Positions 1 to 9,382 are shown, counted from the first letter of the stretch. The stretch: DNA of 64,000 bases from Novosphingobium terrae (GCF_017163935.1 NZ_JABVZR010000002.1:2542001-2606000); one strand, 5' to 3'. Translations and numbers: made by a program. Notes: a model not told the origin generated them from the sequence alone.

Positions 1-18
1 CTGCGCTTCCAGCTCTGA
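1..18 (+). CDS. Possible C-terminal tail of a gene cut by the window edge
   Basis: Frame 1 reads Leu-Arg-Phe-Gln-Leu and then TGA. A short basic/aromatic end of this kind is common at the last strand of outer-membrane barrels such as TonB-dependent receptors, and such receptors are abundant in this window. Five residues cannot identify a gene, so this is only a hint that a rightward gene ends here. Confidence 0.15.
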   Translation: MRFQL

Positions 19-124
19 GTTTTTCGGACGGCTGGCCGAAAACAGGCCGGGTCACCGCAGGAGGGTGGCCCAGTCTTTGTTTTTGGCTTATCGTGAGTCA
101 ATTATCAATGGTCATAAGGCTTTC

Positions 125-430
125 ATGGACGAACGATCTATACCCGAACAGGCCAATCGGGACCCGGATTCTTGGGAGTTGCTTCGTGTTTGGGTTGCCG
201 AACAAGGTCTGCATTGTTCCATGAAGGTCGGAGTTTACGAGGATCACGGCCCGCTTCCGGAGGATACGGTGTGGGGGATTGTTCTGGCCGATGCAGCCAG
301 ACATCTGGCGGATGCACTCGCCTCCATGGGATTGCGTGATCGTAATGCTGCACTTGAGGAGATTAAACGTAGCTTTTCAACAGAGCTGGATAATCCGACA
401 TCGGACACATCTGGTGATTTCACTGACTGA
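125..430 (+). CDS. DUF5076-like small protein
   Basis: The product is about 101 residues with no signal peptide or membrane segment. The core reads ELLRVWVAEQGLHCSMKVG and then WGIVLADAARHLADAL, which matches my memory of the DUF5076 family of alphaproteobacteria; its function is not known. I chose ATG at 125 because AAGG sits five bases upstream. A GTG at 65 in the same frame would add 20 residues, but the GAGG there directly abuts it. The last 20 residues are rich in Ser, Thr and Asp and look disordered. The gene stands alone, convergent with the serine hydrolase to its right. The family call is from pattern memory; the coding call is firmer. Confidence 0.65.
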   Translation: MDERSIPEQANRDPDSWELLRVWVAEQGLHCSMKVGVYEDHGPLPEDTVWGIVLADAARHLADALASMGLRDRNAALEEIKRSFSTELDNPTSDTSGDFTD

Positions 431-555
431 AATAACACCCGCCCCGACTTTGCGGGCATTCCCATCCCGCGAAGCGGCTTACAACAGCGCTGCGTCGCGC
501 CCGATATCTGACGCCGAACCCATGGCACAACGCCGACAATAAAGGGATTGCAAAG

Positions 556-590
556 GGCGATGGCTCTTTGCCCGCCGGAGGCTCATCGCC
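556..590. terminator. Hairpin between convergent genes
   Basis: GGCGATG (556-562) pairs with CATCGCC (584-590) across a 21-base loop. It lies between the stops of the DUF5076 gene and the serine hydrolase gene. There is no good T run on either side, so it is weak as an intrinsic terminator. Confidence 0.3.
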
Positions 591-605
591 TCTTCCCTGC
601 CCCTC

Positions 606-1616
606 CTAATCCTGCGCAAAAGCCGCGATCACCGCATCCCCCGTGGCGGGGCGCAACGTGAAGATGCCGCTTTCAAAATGCCGAGTGGGATGAACACGAT
701 TGGTCAGCAGCGTCCAGGCCAGACCCTTCTCGAAATCGACCCACAGCCCGGTGCCGGTAAAGCCGGTGTGGCCGATGGTGGCGCGAGAACAGGCCTCTCC
801 GCCTGACCAGCCGGGGAAGGCATGCTCCCACCCGGCGGTGCGGTGATGGGCGTAGGGGGTACGGATCGCCGACAGCCCGGCCGCCGACATGCCTGAACCG
901 TCCAGCAGGCTCAGTGCGAAGTCCAGCACGCCGTCCACCGTGCCGAACAGCCCGGCGTGGCCCGCCGCGCCGCCCAGCGCATAGGCGTTTTCATCATGGA
1001 CCTGCCCCTTCATGATCCGCCCTCGCCACATGCAGCGCTCGGTGGCGACCGACATCGCCGGATCGGGGCGGAAGGTGAGGCCGGGGGGCAGGGCTTCGAA
1101 AGGCTGGCCGGTGATGCGCTCGATGGCGATGCCCAGCAGGATGTAGTTGATGTCTGAATAGACCGGCGGCCCGGCTTTCCATTCGCGCTGCAGCACGAAG
1201 GCCTTCAGTCGCGCTGGATCGTCGCCATAGGTGTAGATCGGCTCGACGGCGGGGAAATGGGTGTGGTGCGTCAGGCAGTCGCGGAAGGTGATGCGGCGTT
1301 CCGGGGCGTTCAGCACATCGTACTGGCGCAGATCGGGAATGGCGGTGATGATCGGCGCATCCAGATCGATCCGGCCTTCATCGGCCAGCTTCAGAATGGC
1401 GGTGGTGGTGGCGATCACCTTGCTGACCGAGGCGAGATCGAACCAGTGTTCGCGCGTCAGTACTTCGGGGGCGGGTTCGCGCGCGGCCAATCCGGCCCAG
1501 CGCACGGCGCGGGTGCCATCGGCGCGTATCACGCCCAGCGTGGCGCCGGGGATGAGGCCTTGCGCCACGCTGGCGGCGGCGGGGGCGAAGGCGGCGTCGA
1601 TCATCGTGTCATTCAT
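606..1616 (-). CDS. Serine hydrolase of the beta-lactamase / S12 family
   Basis: This is a 336-residue penicillin-recognising hydrolase. The three active-site elements of the class C beta-lactamase / DD-peptidase fold are visible: S-x-x-K (Ser63 to Lys66 in ASVSK), Tyr153-Ser-Asp in VYSDIN, and a KTG equivalent HTG (283-285) in GHTGFTGTG. No signal peptide is evident, so it probably acts in the cytoplasm or is not classically exported. Its ATG overlaps the stop of the upstream AmpG-like permease by four bases, so the two are translationally coupled. The context suggests trimming of imported muropeptides or small amide/ester substrates. Substrate cannot be read from sequence. Confidence 0.8.
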   Translation of the reverse strand: MNDTMIDAAFAPAAASVAQGLIPGATLGVIRADGTRAVRWAGLAAREPAPEVLTREHWFDLASVSKVIATTTAILKLADEGRIDLDAPIITAIPDLRQYDVLNAPERRITFRDCLTHHTHFPAVEPIYTYGDDPARLKAFVLQREWKAGPPVYSDINYILLGIAIERITGQPFEALPPGLTFRPDPAMSVATERCMWRGRIMKGQVHDENAYALGGAAGHAGLFGTVDGVLDFALSLLDGSGMSAAGLSAIRTPYAHHRTAGWEHAFPGWSGGEACSRATIGHTGFTGTGLWVDFEKGLAWTLLTNRVHPTRHFESGIFTLRPATGDAVIAAFAQD

Positions 1617-3097
1617 AGGTCTGTGGCCATTCGCGGTTTGAGGCGGGCAAGAAAGGGCAAAAACAGCAGCGGCGCCAGCGTCAGCGTGCCCGAAATGACG
1701 AAAATCCCGTCATAGCCGATCACCTTGGTCAGGGCTCCGGCGGCGCCGGCGATCAGGCGCGGCAGCAGAAAGGCGAAGCCGGAGAAAAAGGCATATTGCG
1801 ACCCGGCATAGCGCGGGTTCACCAGCAGCGAGAGATAGACCACAAAGACCGTCCCCTCGAAACCATGGCCGAACTGCTCCAGCCCGGTGGCGACATACAG
1901 CACCCATGGCTGCACCGGCATATGGTACAGCCAGACGAAGCTGTAATTGCCGATGGCCGAAAGGGTGGCGCCGATGGTCAGGGAGAGGCCATAGGGCCAG
2001 CGCGTCACCATCCATCCGGCCAGCGCCACGCCCGCCATGCTGGTGACCAGCGCAACCCAGCTGTCGGCCAGCCCGACCTGCGTCAGCGTATAGCCCACCG
2101 CATTGACCAGCGGCTTGGACATATTGAGCGCCAGCACATCGCCCATACGGTAGAAGGCGACAAAGCCCAGCAGCACCATCGATCCATAGCCGAACCGCCA
2201 GAAGATATCGATATAGGGCCCCAGTGCAGCCGAGCGGCGCAGCGGCGCCTCGGGCCCCATGCGGCGGATTTTCGGCAGGGCCAGCGCCATCAGCACGAAG
2301 GGCAGCAGGGCGATCACCAGCACCGGGGTGGTGACATTGCTCTTGGCGCCGATGCCCAGATGGTCCGCCATGGCCAGAACCGGCCAGCCGACAGCCGCGA
2401 CCAGCGCCGCGACCGCAACATAGGTAACCAGCGTTGCGATGGCCCCAATGCCCAGCGCGCTCCAGCGGTTGCGCGTGGTGGCATGCTCATCGGGAGCGGT
2501 GATCGCCACCAGCGGAAAGGCGCAGCAGGCCGTTACGGCGATGGCGAGATAGGCCAAGGTCCAGCCCCAATGGTCCGCGATGATCAGCGTGCCTGATCCC
2601 GCCGCGACCATCGCCGAGCGATAGCCCCACAGATTGGCCGCCGACAGCGGGCCCTGCCGCGCCGCATCGGGGGCCAGTTCCACACGCCATGCGTCGGCGG
2701 CGATTTCCACCGTGGTCGTCCAGAAGGCCAGCAGCACGGCCCAGAAGGCGGTGACGGCCAGATTGCGGTCCGGATCGGCCAGTGCCAGCCCGACGATCGA
2801 GATGCCGATCCCCACTTGCGCCAGCATGATCCAGCCGCGCCGCAGCCCCCAGAAACGGGTGAAGCCGGGTGCGGCAAAGCGGTCGAGCAATGGCGCCCAG
2901 GCGAATTTGAAGGTGGGCAGCAGAGAGACCCAGCCGAAAAAGCCGATGATCGTCAGATCCACGCCATGTCGCGCCAGCCGCAGAAACAGCACTGTGGCGA
3001 AGAGGTAGAACGGCAGCCCCGCCGAAAAGCCCAGCACGGCGAACAGCGCCATCAAACGCCGGTTGTGCGGGGCTTCAGAAGCAACAGCATTGGGCAC
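1613..3097 (-). CDS. AmpG-like major facilitator permease
   Basis: The product has about 494 residues and many hydrophobic helices. The N-terminus has GFSAGLPFYLF, then TIIGFFGWVSLLPTFKFAWAPLLDR and an RRGW element. These are hallmarks of the AmpG family, which imports anhydromuropeptides from the periplasm for cell-wall recycling. I placed the start at GTG 3097, about ten bases after AGGGGGAG; GTG 3106 and TTG 3151 are alternatives. It shares an ATGA overlap with the downstream serine hydrolase, which makes a two-gene operon. AmpG proteins vary in substrate, so the muropeptide role is inferred from family and partner. Confidence 0.8.
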   Translation of the reverse strand: MPNAVASEAPHNRRLMALFAVLGFSAGLPFYLFATVLFLRLARHGVDLTIIGFFGWVSLLPTFKFAWAPLLDRFAAPGFTRFWGLRRGWIMLAQVGIGISIVGLALADPDRNLAVTAFWAVLLAFWTTTVEIAADAWRVELAPDAARQGPLSAANLWGYRSAMVAAGSGTLIIADHWGWTLAYLAIAVTACCAFPLVAITAPDEHATTRNRWSALGIGAIATLVTYVAVAALVAAVGWPVLAMADHLGIGAKSNVTTPVLVIALLPFVLMALALPKIRRMGPEAPLRRSAALGPYIDIFWRFGYGSMVLLGFVAFYRMGDVLALNMSKPLVNAVGYTLTQVGLADSWVALVTSMAGVALAGWMVTRWPYGLSLTIGATLSAIGNYSFVWLYHMPVQPWVLYVATGLEQFGHGFEGTVFVVYLSLLVNPRYAGSQYAFFSGFAFLLPRLIAGAAGALTKVIGYDGIFVISGTLTLAPLLFLPFLARLKPRMATDL

Positions 3098-3167
3098 GGA
3101 CGGCACTCTCCCCCTGCGACAGCGCGGGGCAGAGTTTCCCTCATGCCGCAACTGATCCCTGTAACCT

Positions 3168-3213
3168 TAGGACAAGGCCCCGAGCGGGCAAGCCACGCAA
3201 GGCCATTGTCCTA
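3168..3213. promoter_or_regulatory. Inverted repeat TAGGACAA / TTGTCCTA upstream of the AmpG-like gene
   Basis: TAGGACAA (3168-3175) is repeated in inverted form as TTGTCCTA (3206-3213) with a 30-base spacer. It lies 71 bases upstream of the chosen GTG of the permease. A related element, TAGGACTTGTCC at 4778-4789, lies 71 bases upstream of the OprB porin start. A shared regulator is possible but not shown. Confidence 0.35.
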
Positions 3214-3291
3214 TCAAGCTCAAGGGTTATGGCATGGACGGTGCCGCCTGCCTACATGCATGGCGGTTATAGGCCTATATCCCGCGTCGCC

Positions 3292-4707
3292 CTAGAACTG
3301 CGATCGCACCTGCGTGCCCACCGCCAGCGCATTGGGAATATGCTTATAGCTGAAGGCGCCCGGATCGATCACATATTGGATATCGGGCCGGACGTTGAGC
3401 CAGGGGCGAACCTGAATGCCATAGCTGGCCTCCACCACCGCCTCGCCGAACAGCAGTTGCTGGCCGCCGGTGGGCGAGGTCACGCTGGTGGCTTCATGCG
3501 CGGCGCGCAGGCGCGGGTTGAGCTTGGCGTAAATGAAGCCCAGCCCGATGGTATCTGCATCGCGCCCTTTGAACGTGCCGGTTTTCAGCAGCCCCGCGCC
3601 GTACCAGCGCGTGATCTGCGCCGACACGGCGGGCTGGGCGGTGTACTCACCGAAGATCGAGAGGCCGCGCGCGGGGTTTGCCTCGCGCCAGATCATCTGG
3701 TCGGCCAGCACATAGACGCCATAGCGGCCCTTGACGGTGCCGGTCTCGGCCTCGCGGGCGACGCGTGATGTGTCGTAATAGGCGCCCAGCTTGTAATGGC
3801 CGGGCAGCACGCGGCTGCCGGGGCGAACGCCCGGATCATACTCCACCTCGAAGGGGATCAGGGCGCCGGTGGTGCCTGCCGCGAAGGGCTTGAAGGCATT
3901 GGCTTCGTCGCCAAGGCTGGGGTTAACCTGATAGACACCGGTGCGGAAGGTGATGTCCGGACGCAGGCGATAACGCACCGCGCCGCCCCACCGGGCATTG
4001 GGGTAATTGTACCAGCCGCTGTCGCCCGAGAGCGAGAGGGCATGGGCGCAAAAGGCAGCATTGACGAAATTGCAGCCCATGGCGAGACCGCCCAGATCAT
4101 TGCCCATGGCAAAGAAACCGATGCGGATATCGAGCCGTCCGCCATCCAGCACCTGTTCGATGCTGGCCTCGGTCAGGCGGGTGTAGAGGCCGCCGTAATC
4201 TTCCTGGATCGGCAGGCGGTTGCCCACAAAATCGGAGGAGGTGCCAACGCCCCGGCGGTCATTGAAGGTGACATGGACGCTGGTGCCTTTCCAGCCCGCG
4301 ATGCGCCCCATGTCGAAATCGGCGCCCCAGCGGATCTGCTGGGCGTAGGAGGTGCCGCGCCTTTGCCCGCCATCGACCACCGCGAAGCTTTCCGAAACAT
4401 AGTCGCCGCGCAGCGTCACCCCGGCATCGTTGATGCGGGTGCGCAGGCCGCCCCAGTCGCCGGTCATCGTGGTGCGTGGCGGTGGCGCACCATGGGGGCC
4501 GGACGCAGAGATGGGGGTTGTCGGCGAGATATACTGGCTGACGAAAGCGGCGACAGCTTCCGAGGACGGGGCATCCTGATCCGGTGTCGCGGTGGAAGGT
4601 GCGGGCGTGGTGGCAGGCGCAGCGTCCTGAGCCATGGCGGAGCCGCTGATCAGGGCAAAGGAGAGGCCAAGGGCCTGCATGCCTTGCAGCATGGTCGGGA
4701 AGGGCAT
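3292..4707 (-). CDS. OprB-type carbohydrate-selective porin
   Basis: This is a 471-residue outer-membrane protein with a signal peptide ending near AMAQDA, then a Pro/Ala/Thr-rich linker. The OprB landmarks are present: MTGDWGGLRTRINDAGVTLRGDYVSE at the start of the barrel, GNRLPIQEDYGG, FFAMGNDLGG and HYKLGAYYDTS. The C-terminus ends in Phe, as expected for BAM recognition. OprB proteins let glucose and other sugars cross the outer membrane. AAGGAG precedes the ATG by seven bases. It appears to be transcribed alone. The gap to the downstream permease is about 194 bases, too long for tight coupling. Confidence 0.9.
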   Translation of the reverse strand: MPFPTMLQGMQALGLSFALISGSAMAQDAAPATTPAPSTATPDQDAPSSEAVAAFVSQYISPTTPISASGPHGAPPPRTTMTGDWGGLRTRINDAGVTLRGDYVSESFAVVDGGQRRGTSYAQQIRWGADFDMGRIAGWKGTSVHVTFNDRRGVGTSSDFVGNRLPIQEDYGGLYTRLTEASIEQVLDGGRLDIRIGFFAMGNDLGGLAMGCNFVNAAFCAHALSLSGDSGWYNYPNARWGGAVRYRLRPDITFRTGVYQVNPSLGDEANAFKPFAAGTTGALIPFEVEYDPGVRPGSRVLPGHYKLGAYYDTSRVAREAETGTVKGRYGVYVLADQMIWREANPARGLSIFGEYTAQPAVSAQITRWYGAGLLKTGTFKGRDADTIGLGFIYAKLNPRLRAAHEATSVTSPTGGQQLLFGEAVVEASYGIQVRPWLNVRPDIQYVIDPGAFSYKHIPNALAVGTQVRSQF

Positions 4708-5348
4708 TATCCGCTCCTTTTTCCGGTTCCGCTACGGCGTTCCGGATCTATTTTAGCGCAAATGGGGTGGGGTCGCCTAGGACTTGTCCGTAGCTGCCCT
4801 AAGGAGGTAGCCGCCTGAGCGTTCCGCGGCTGTGGCCGGATTGCTATGGCAGGATCGGCTTCAGCGGGTTGGCGATGCGGCGGCAGATGGGGGGCAATGT
4901 CACGGGCAATCCATAATAACGAACTAGATCGTACAATATGGGTCCAATAGCCTTATGGCCCGGCGCCGTCCATGCTTCTTTTGGCGAGCCGGGGCCGGGA
5001 TGGGCTGGCTTGTGAGCAGGTATTGGTTGTGAATTTTTTGTCAAATAGGCCAATGCTTTGGGACACGCGTTCTGCCAACCGTGGCATCTGGCAGGTTGTG
5101 CCATCGCGTGCTGGATTGCAGCATGCCGTTCCAGCCGGGGTATTCTGAAACGCGAATCACGCTCGCCCCCGGCAAGGCCCTTTGTTGCTGTGGTCCGCGA
5201 AAGTCTCTCCTGTATCACCATCATTCCAAACAGATGCCGATGCATGAGGATGTGGTGGCGACCAATCGGAGGGCATCGCGGTCATGGTGCATCGGAAGGA
5301 TGCTCCTTTGAGTTGCCACCCCTGATCGCGACATGCATATCATCGCCC
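4708..5348. other. Intergenic region with no convincing gene
   Basis: This 641-base stretch separates the divergent OprB porin and DUF2238 genes. Open frames exist on both strands, but none has a family motif, a good ribosome site or credible composition. The left end carries the OprB promoter region and the GGAC-TT-GTCC palindrome at 4780-4789. The right part must hold the DUF2238 promoter; I could not place it. Confidence 0.5.
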
Positions 5349-5987
5349 ATGCAATCCTATATCCGTGCATGGCAGACCCTGCCGTCTCGACAATTGGCCC
5401 TTCTGCTGATGCTGATTGCCGCGGTGGTGTTGGCCAACATCAACCAGCCCTATCCTGACCTTGCGCCTTTGCAGCATATTCCCACGGCGCTGCTGATTGT
5501 GGCGGCGCCTCCATTGCTGCGTCGCTTTCCGCTGTCGGACCGGTCAGTGGGATGGCTGACGGGGTTTTTCCTGCTTCACACTTTGGCGGGCCGCTACACC
5601 TATTCCAATGTGCCTTACGATGCCTGGGCCCGCGCGCTGACTGGCCATGATATCTCCGGCACCTTCGGGCTGGGCCGCAATGATTTTGACCGTGTGGTCC
5701 ACCTCAGCTTCGGTCTGCTGTGGGTCGGCCCCTTTGCCGAGGCGATGCAGCGCCATGCCGGCCTGTCCAGAAAGGTGGGCGTGGTGATGGGGTTCCTGTT
5801 TGTCGGCGCCTTTAGCGCGGCCTATGAAATCTTCGAATGGCTGCTGACCATGTTGGCTCCGGCCAATCTGGCCGACGATTACAACGGCCAGCAGGGCGAC
5901 CCGTGGGACAGCCAGAAGGATATGGCCATGGCCATTCTGGGCGCGGCCATATCCTCGCTCCGGGGGCTGTCGGGCCGTGGGCGATGA
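5349..5987 (+). CDS. DUF2238 (YjdF-like) integral membrane protein
   Basis: The product is 212 residues with about five or six hydrophobic segments. Family landmarks are GRYTYSNVPYDAW, then RNDFDRVVHLSFGL, then AAYEIFEW and GQQGDPWDSQKDMAMA near the C-terminus. These polar residues within membrane helices are the conserved part of the DUF2238/YjdF family, whose function is unknown. I chose ATG 5349, where the hydrophobic N-terminus begins; longer in-frame starts give a low-complexity leader with no family match. No operon partner is seen, since the next gene is convergent. Confidence 0.75.
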   Translation: MQSYIRAWQTLPSRQLALLLMLIAAVVLANINQPYPDLAPLQHIPTALLIVAAPPLLRRFPLSDRSVGWLTGFFLLHTLAGRYTYSNVPYDAWARALTGHDISGTFGLGRNDFDRVVHLSFGLLWVGPFAEAMQRHAGLSRKVGVVMGFLFVGAFSAAYEIFEWLLTMLAPANLADDYNGQQGDPWDSQKDMAMAILGAAISSLRGLSGRGR

Positions 5988-6011
5988 TGGGGGCTTAGGC
6001 CAGCTTTCCTT

Positions 6012-7457
6012 TCATGCGGCCACCTTGGCATTGCGCGGTGTCCGCGTCTTGTTGCGCACGCGGCGCATCGGCAGGCTGCGGGTGTGGCGCTTGAAATAGA
6101 CAATCTCCAGCAAGGTCGGCCAGATTTCCAGCGAGGCGCGGATCAGTCCCACCTCATCATCCACGATACGGCTGACATTCTGCTGGAAGAAATCCGGCTC
6201 GAAATCATAGAAGGTGCGCGAGAGGCCCGCCGCGAACTGGCCCAGCGCCATCTTCCTGTCCTCATGGCGGGCGTGATCCATGGCGGCCAGCACGCGGGCG
6301 TGCAGGGAACGAGCATCGTCAAGGATCTGCTGGCTGTCCTCCAGCGAGACGGCGCCATCATAATCGAAGGCGATGCCCCATTCGTCGGTCTTGCGCAGGG
6401 TGGAGCGGAACTTGCGCTTCAAAAGCCCGCAGATCGCCTCGTTGAAGACCTCGGCGGCCAGCGGATTGCGCATATAGCTGTTCTTGATGTGGGTCTGCGC
6501 GGAATCGACATGCGCCGCCACAAAGCCCGACTGCTGGATCCACAGGCGATAGATGTAATCCTCGAAGCGCAGCCGCGTGGGGAAGAAGGGCGGCAGGCCG
6601 GTGGTGTTGTCATAGCCCGCCACGCCGCAATCCATCCGCCAGTTCACATTGGTGAGGCAGGGGCGGAAATTGACCATCACATAGGTGTCGTTCAGCCTTT
6701 CGGCGTCGATCTCCTCAGGATCGTCGAGGAACATATCGACATAATCCACCGCATCGATGTCATTGGTGCCAGTGCGGAAGGTCTGGGCCATCTTGATGAT
6801 GCCGCCGCGCGGCAAAGTGCCCGGTTGCAGCGCCAGAGCATTGTCACGGCAGAAGCCGAGCGAGGTGTTGCTCTCCAGATCCATCGCGGAATCCACCAGC
6901 AGCTCGCCCTGATCGTAATTGGCCGGAGCCTCCGCCACGGTGCGGCCCAGCACATCGCGGAAAGAGGCGAGAATGTCATAGGATTTGCGGCTGTGGCCAT
7001 TGGCGCCGCGCGGGATCAGCTTGCCCCGGCTGACCTCGTTTTCGCCAAGGGCTTCGGGACTGTCCTCGATCAGTGCATAGGGGCGCATGTCGTCGTCGGC
7101 GCTGACCATCAGGTCGCCCAGCGTGTACATCAGCGTGAAATTGCGATTGCCGCCATAGCTGGGGCGGAACAGGTTGCGGACCAGCATATCCAGCTTGCGG
7201 TCCTTCAACCGGCGGCAGATGTAACCGAGGAACTGCTCTTTCTCCGCCGGGCCGACATACCACACCTCGTTCTGGGTGCGGGTGGCTTCCAGCGTGTCGT
7301 AATACTTCTGGTGGTTGGCGATGGAGGAATCGTCAAAGATGGTGATCGGCGCGCTCTGGCCGCAGCGAGAGAAGTTCTCGTCATAGGCTTCGACGGTCTC
7401 GCCCACGTCACGCAGGCGATAGGTGGGGATCACGAAATGCATCTGGGGTGTGGTCAC
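6012..7457 (-). CDS. Putative GT-A fold glycosyltransferase, family not recognised
   Basis: The product has 481 residues and no signal peptide. It opens with MHFVIPTYRLRDVGETV, then ITIFDDSS, which looks like the first beta strands of a family-2-type nucleotide-sugar transferase. At 112-123 TLGDLMVSADDD supplies a metal-binding Asp-x-Asp (121-123). YGGNRNFTLMY just before it resembles the acceptor/donor segment. The middle and C-terminal parts match nothing I know. The last 30 residues are very basic (RRVRNKTRTPRNAK), perhaps for membrane or nucleic-acid contact. It stands alone, divergent from the outer-membrane protein at 7748. A sugar transferase role is inferred from fold cues only. Confidence 0.55.
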   Translation of the reverse strand: MTTPQMHFVIPTYRLRDVGETVEAYDENFSRCGQSAPITIFDDSSIANHQKYYDTLEATRTQNEVWYVGPAEKEQFLGYICRRLKDRKLDMLVRNLFRPSYGGNRNFTLMYTLGDLMVSADDDMRPYALIEDSPEALGENEVSRGKLIPRGANGHSRKSYDILASFRDVLGRTVAEAPANYDQGELLVDSAMDLESNTSLGFCRDNALALQPGTLPRGGIIKMAQTFRTGTNDIDAVDYVDMFLDDPEEIDAERLNDTYVMVNFRPCLTNVNWRMDCGVAGYDNTTGLPPFFPTRLRFEDYIYRLWIQQSGFVAAHVDSAQTHIKNSYMRNPLAAEVFNEAICGLLKRKFRSTLRKTDEWGIAFDYDGAVSLEDSQQILDDARSLHARVLAAMDHARHEDRKMALGQFAAGLSRTFYDFEPDFFQQNVSRIVDDEVGLIRASLEIWPTLLEIVYFKRHTRSLPMRRVRNKTRTPRNAKVAA

Positions 7458-7747
7458 GAGGACAGGTCCATCCGATGAGCGCGCCAGGAAGCGGCGCCGG
7501 GGACGGTGTATCTAGGGCGGCATGGCATAGCGCCTCCAGCCGACAAAATCGGGTTTCGCGTTGTATTTGCGTAATGGGGGCCCCGGGCCGATCCGTATCG
7601 TATTGCGATTTATATAAAAATTATATTTAAATCACTGTTCTGTGATCTGGAGCTCAAATGCCGGGCAGGCCTAATGGAGCCGGGCCCCGGAACCGCTGAA
7701 TGCCTCTGCGAACAGGCAGGCGGCTCCCGGGCCCCATGAGGACTTCC

Positions 7748-9382
7748 ATGACGATGACTGCTCTTGGCCTTCTGGCCAGCCTTGCGCTTGCTCCTGCCAG
7801 CGCGTCGGCGGATAGTGCTACCGTGAATGACAATGCCGCGGTGCAGGCGCCTGCCCAACCAGCCGCCAGCGCAAAGCCTCCAATGACCGACGCCGATCTG
7901 GGCGCCAGCGTGATCGGCCGCTTTTTCCGCTATCAGGCTGCCGAAATGGGCCAGACCGGATCGCCGATCACCGATCCCAATGCGCCGCCCTCACGCCGCG
8001 ATGGCTGGACGCCTCAGCCGGAAAACGCGCCGCCGATGCCCTTCACCGAATGGCCTTATGGCGGCGCGACCAGCATCGGCGTCAACCGCCCCTCTTCGGT
8101 GGACAGCCCGTTGATGGTGGCGCTGGGCAAGACAGGGCTCGGTCAGGCGATGAATGCCGCTCATATTCAGGCCTATGGCTGGGTCGATGTGGGAGGCAAC
8201 ATCTCCACCTCCAGCCGCAAGCAGGGCAATTCGCCTGGCGCCTATGATTACAATCCCAACACCGTGCAGATGGATCAGGCGGTGTTCTATCTGGAGCGTA
8301 CTCCCGATACGGTGCAGACCGATCATGTCGACTGGGGTTTCCGCGTCGCGGCGATCTATGGCACCGATTACCGCTATACGGTGTCAGACGGGCTGTTTTC
8401 CGGCCAGTATCTGACCAACAACAAGGCTTATGGCTTCGATCTGCCGATGGTCTATGCGGATATCTACATTCCCAAGGTGGCCAAGGGGCTGGAGCTGCGC
8501 ATCGGCCGCTATATTGCTCTGCCCGATATCGAGGCGCAGCTGGCGCCCAACAACTATATGTACAGCCATTCGCTGGCCTACAGCTTCGACAATTACACCA
8601 ACACCGGCATTCAGGCGACGCTGGCGCTGAGCAAGAACCTGTTCCTGCAGCTGGGCGTGTCAGCGGGCAGCGATACAGCGCTGTGGAACACCGGCAAGCA
8701 CATCACCAACCCCTATCCCAGCCCGCTCTATCCCGGCCAGACCTTCCGCAAGGACCCGGGCGCCCAGCCCTCCTTCACCGGTTGCCTGCGCTATCAGACC
8801 GACAGCGCGCGCGACGCCATCTATGCCTGCGCCGATGCGATCAACAGCGGCACCTGGGGCTACAACAACCTCCAGTGGTTCGGCCTGACCTATTACCACA
8901 AGTTCACCGACAAGTGGCATATCTCCTTCGAGACCTACAATCTCTATGAGACCAAGGTGCCCAACATCAACAATGCCACGGTGCAGACGGTGGTGGCCAA
9001 TGGCGGCACGCCCTTTGCCGGACTGAAATACAATGCGCCCAACATGGCGCAATGCCACGATCCCAATGTGCTGACCTGCACCGCCAAGGCCTTCGCCCTG
9101 CTGGCCTACACCAATTACCAGCCCAGCCCGCGCGACAACATCTCGCTGCGCACCGAATATTACAATGACGAGGAAGGCCAGCGCACCGGCATCGCCACGC
9201 GCTATTACGACATCGCGCTGGGCCTGCAGCACTGGTTCAGCCCGCAGATCGAGTTCCGGCCCGAGGTGGCCTATTACCGCTCGATCGATGCGGCCGCCTT
9301 CAACGGCGATGGCGCTCTGGGCATCGCACCGGACAAGAACCACCAGCTGGTGCTGTCGGGCGATGTGATCGTCCACTTCTGA
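7748..9382 (+). CDS. Outer-membrane beta-barrel porin of the BBP2 (OmpL-like) type
   Basis: This 544-residue protein begins with a signal peptide (MTMTALGLLASLALAPASASA). The mature part has repeated short amphipathic strands with aromatic girdles, for example MVYADIYIPKVAKGLELRIGRY and the final HQLVLSGDVIVHF ending in Phe. These match the putative beta-barrel porin-2 family. GAGG at 7738-7741 lies six bases before the chosen ATG, which rules out longer starts. The 290-base gap to its left is divergent, AT-rich near 7605-7630, and carries ATCAC(6)GTGAT at 7631-7646, possibly a regulator site. Transported solute unknown. Confidence 0.75.
   Translation: MTMTALGLLASLALAPASASADSATVNDNAAVQAPAQPAASAKPPMTDADLGASVIGRFFRYQAAEMGQTGSPITDPNAPPSRRDGWTPQPENAPPMPFTEWPYGGATSIGVNRPSSVDSPLMVALGKTGLGQAMNAAHIQAYGWVDVGGNISTSSRKQGNSPGAYDYNPNTVQMDQAVFYLERTPDTVQTDHVDWGFRVAAIYGTDYRYTVSDGLFSGQYLTNNKAYGFDLPMVYADIYIPKVAKGLELRIGRYIALPDIEAQLAPNNYMYSHSLAYSFDNYTNTGIQATLALSKNLFLQLGVSAGSDTALWNTGKHITNPYPSPLYPGQTFRKDPGAQPSFTGCLRYQTDSARDAIYACADAINSGTWGYNNLQWFGLTYYHKFTDKWHISFETYNLYETKVPNINNATVQTVVANGGTPFAGLKYNAPNMAQCHDPNVLTCTAKAFALLAYTNYQPSPRDNISLRTEYYNDEEGQRTGIATRYYDIALGLQHWFSPQIEFRPEVAYYRSIDAAAFNGDGALGIAPDKNHQLVLSGDVIVHF

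Noticed and set aside
4844..5245. A 133-codon minus-strand frame in the OprB-DUF2238 gap
   Set aside because: Unusual composition, no motif, no good start; probably chance.
7631..7646. Possible CRP-type site ATCAC-N6-GTGAT
   Set aside because: The half-sites are in the opposite orientation to TGTGA-N6-TCACA, so it is not a CRP site; kept only as an inverted repeat.
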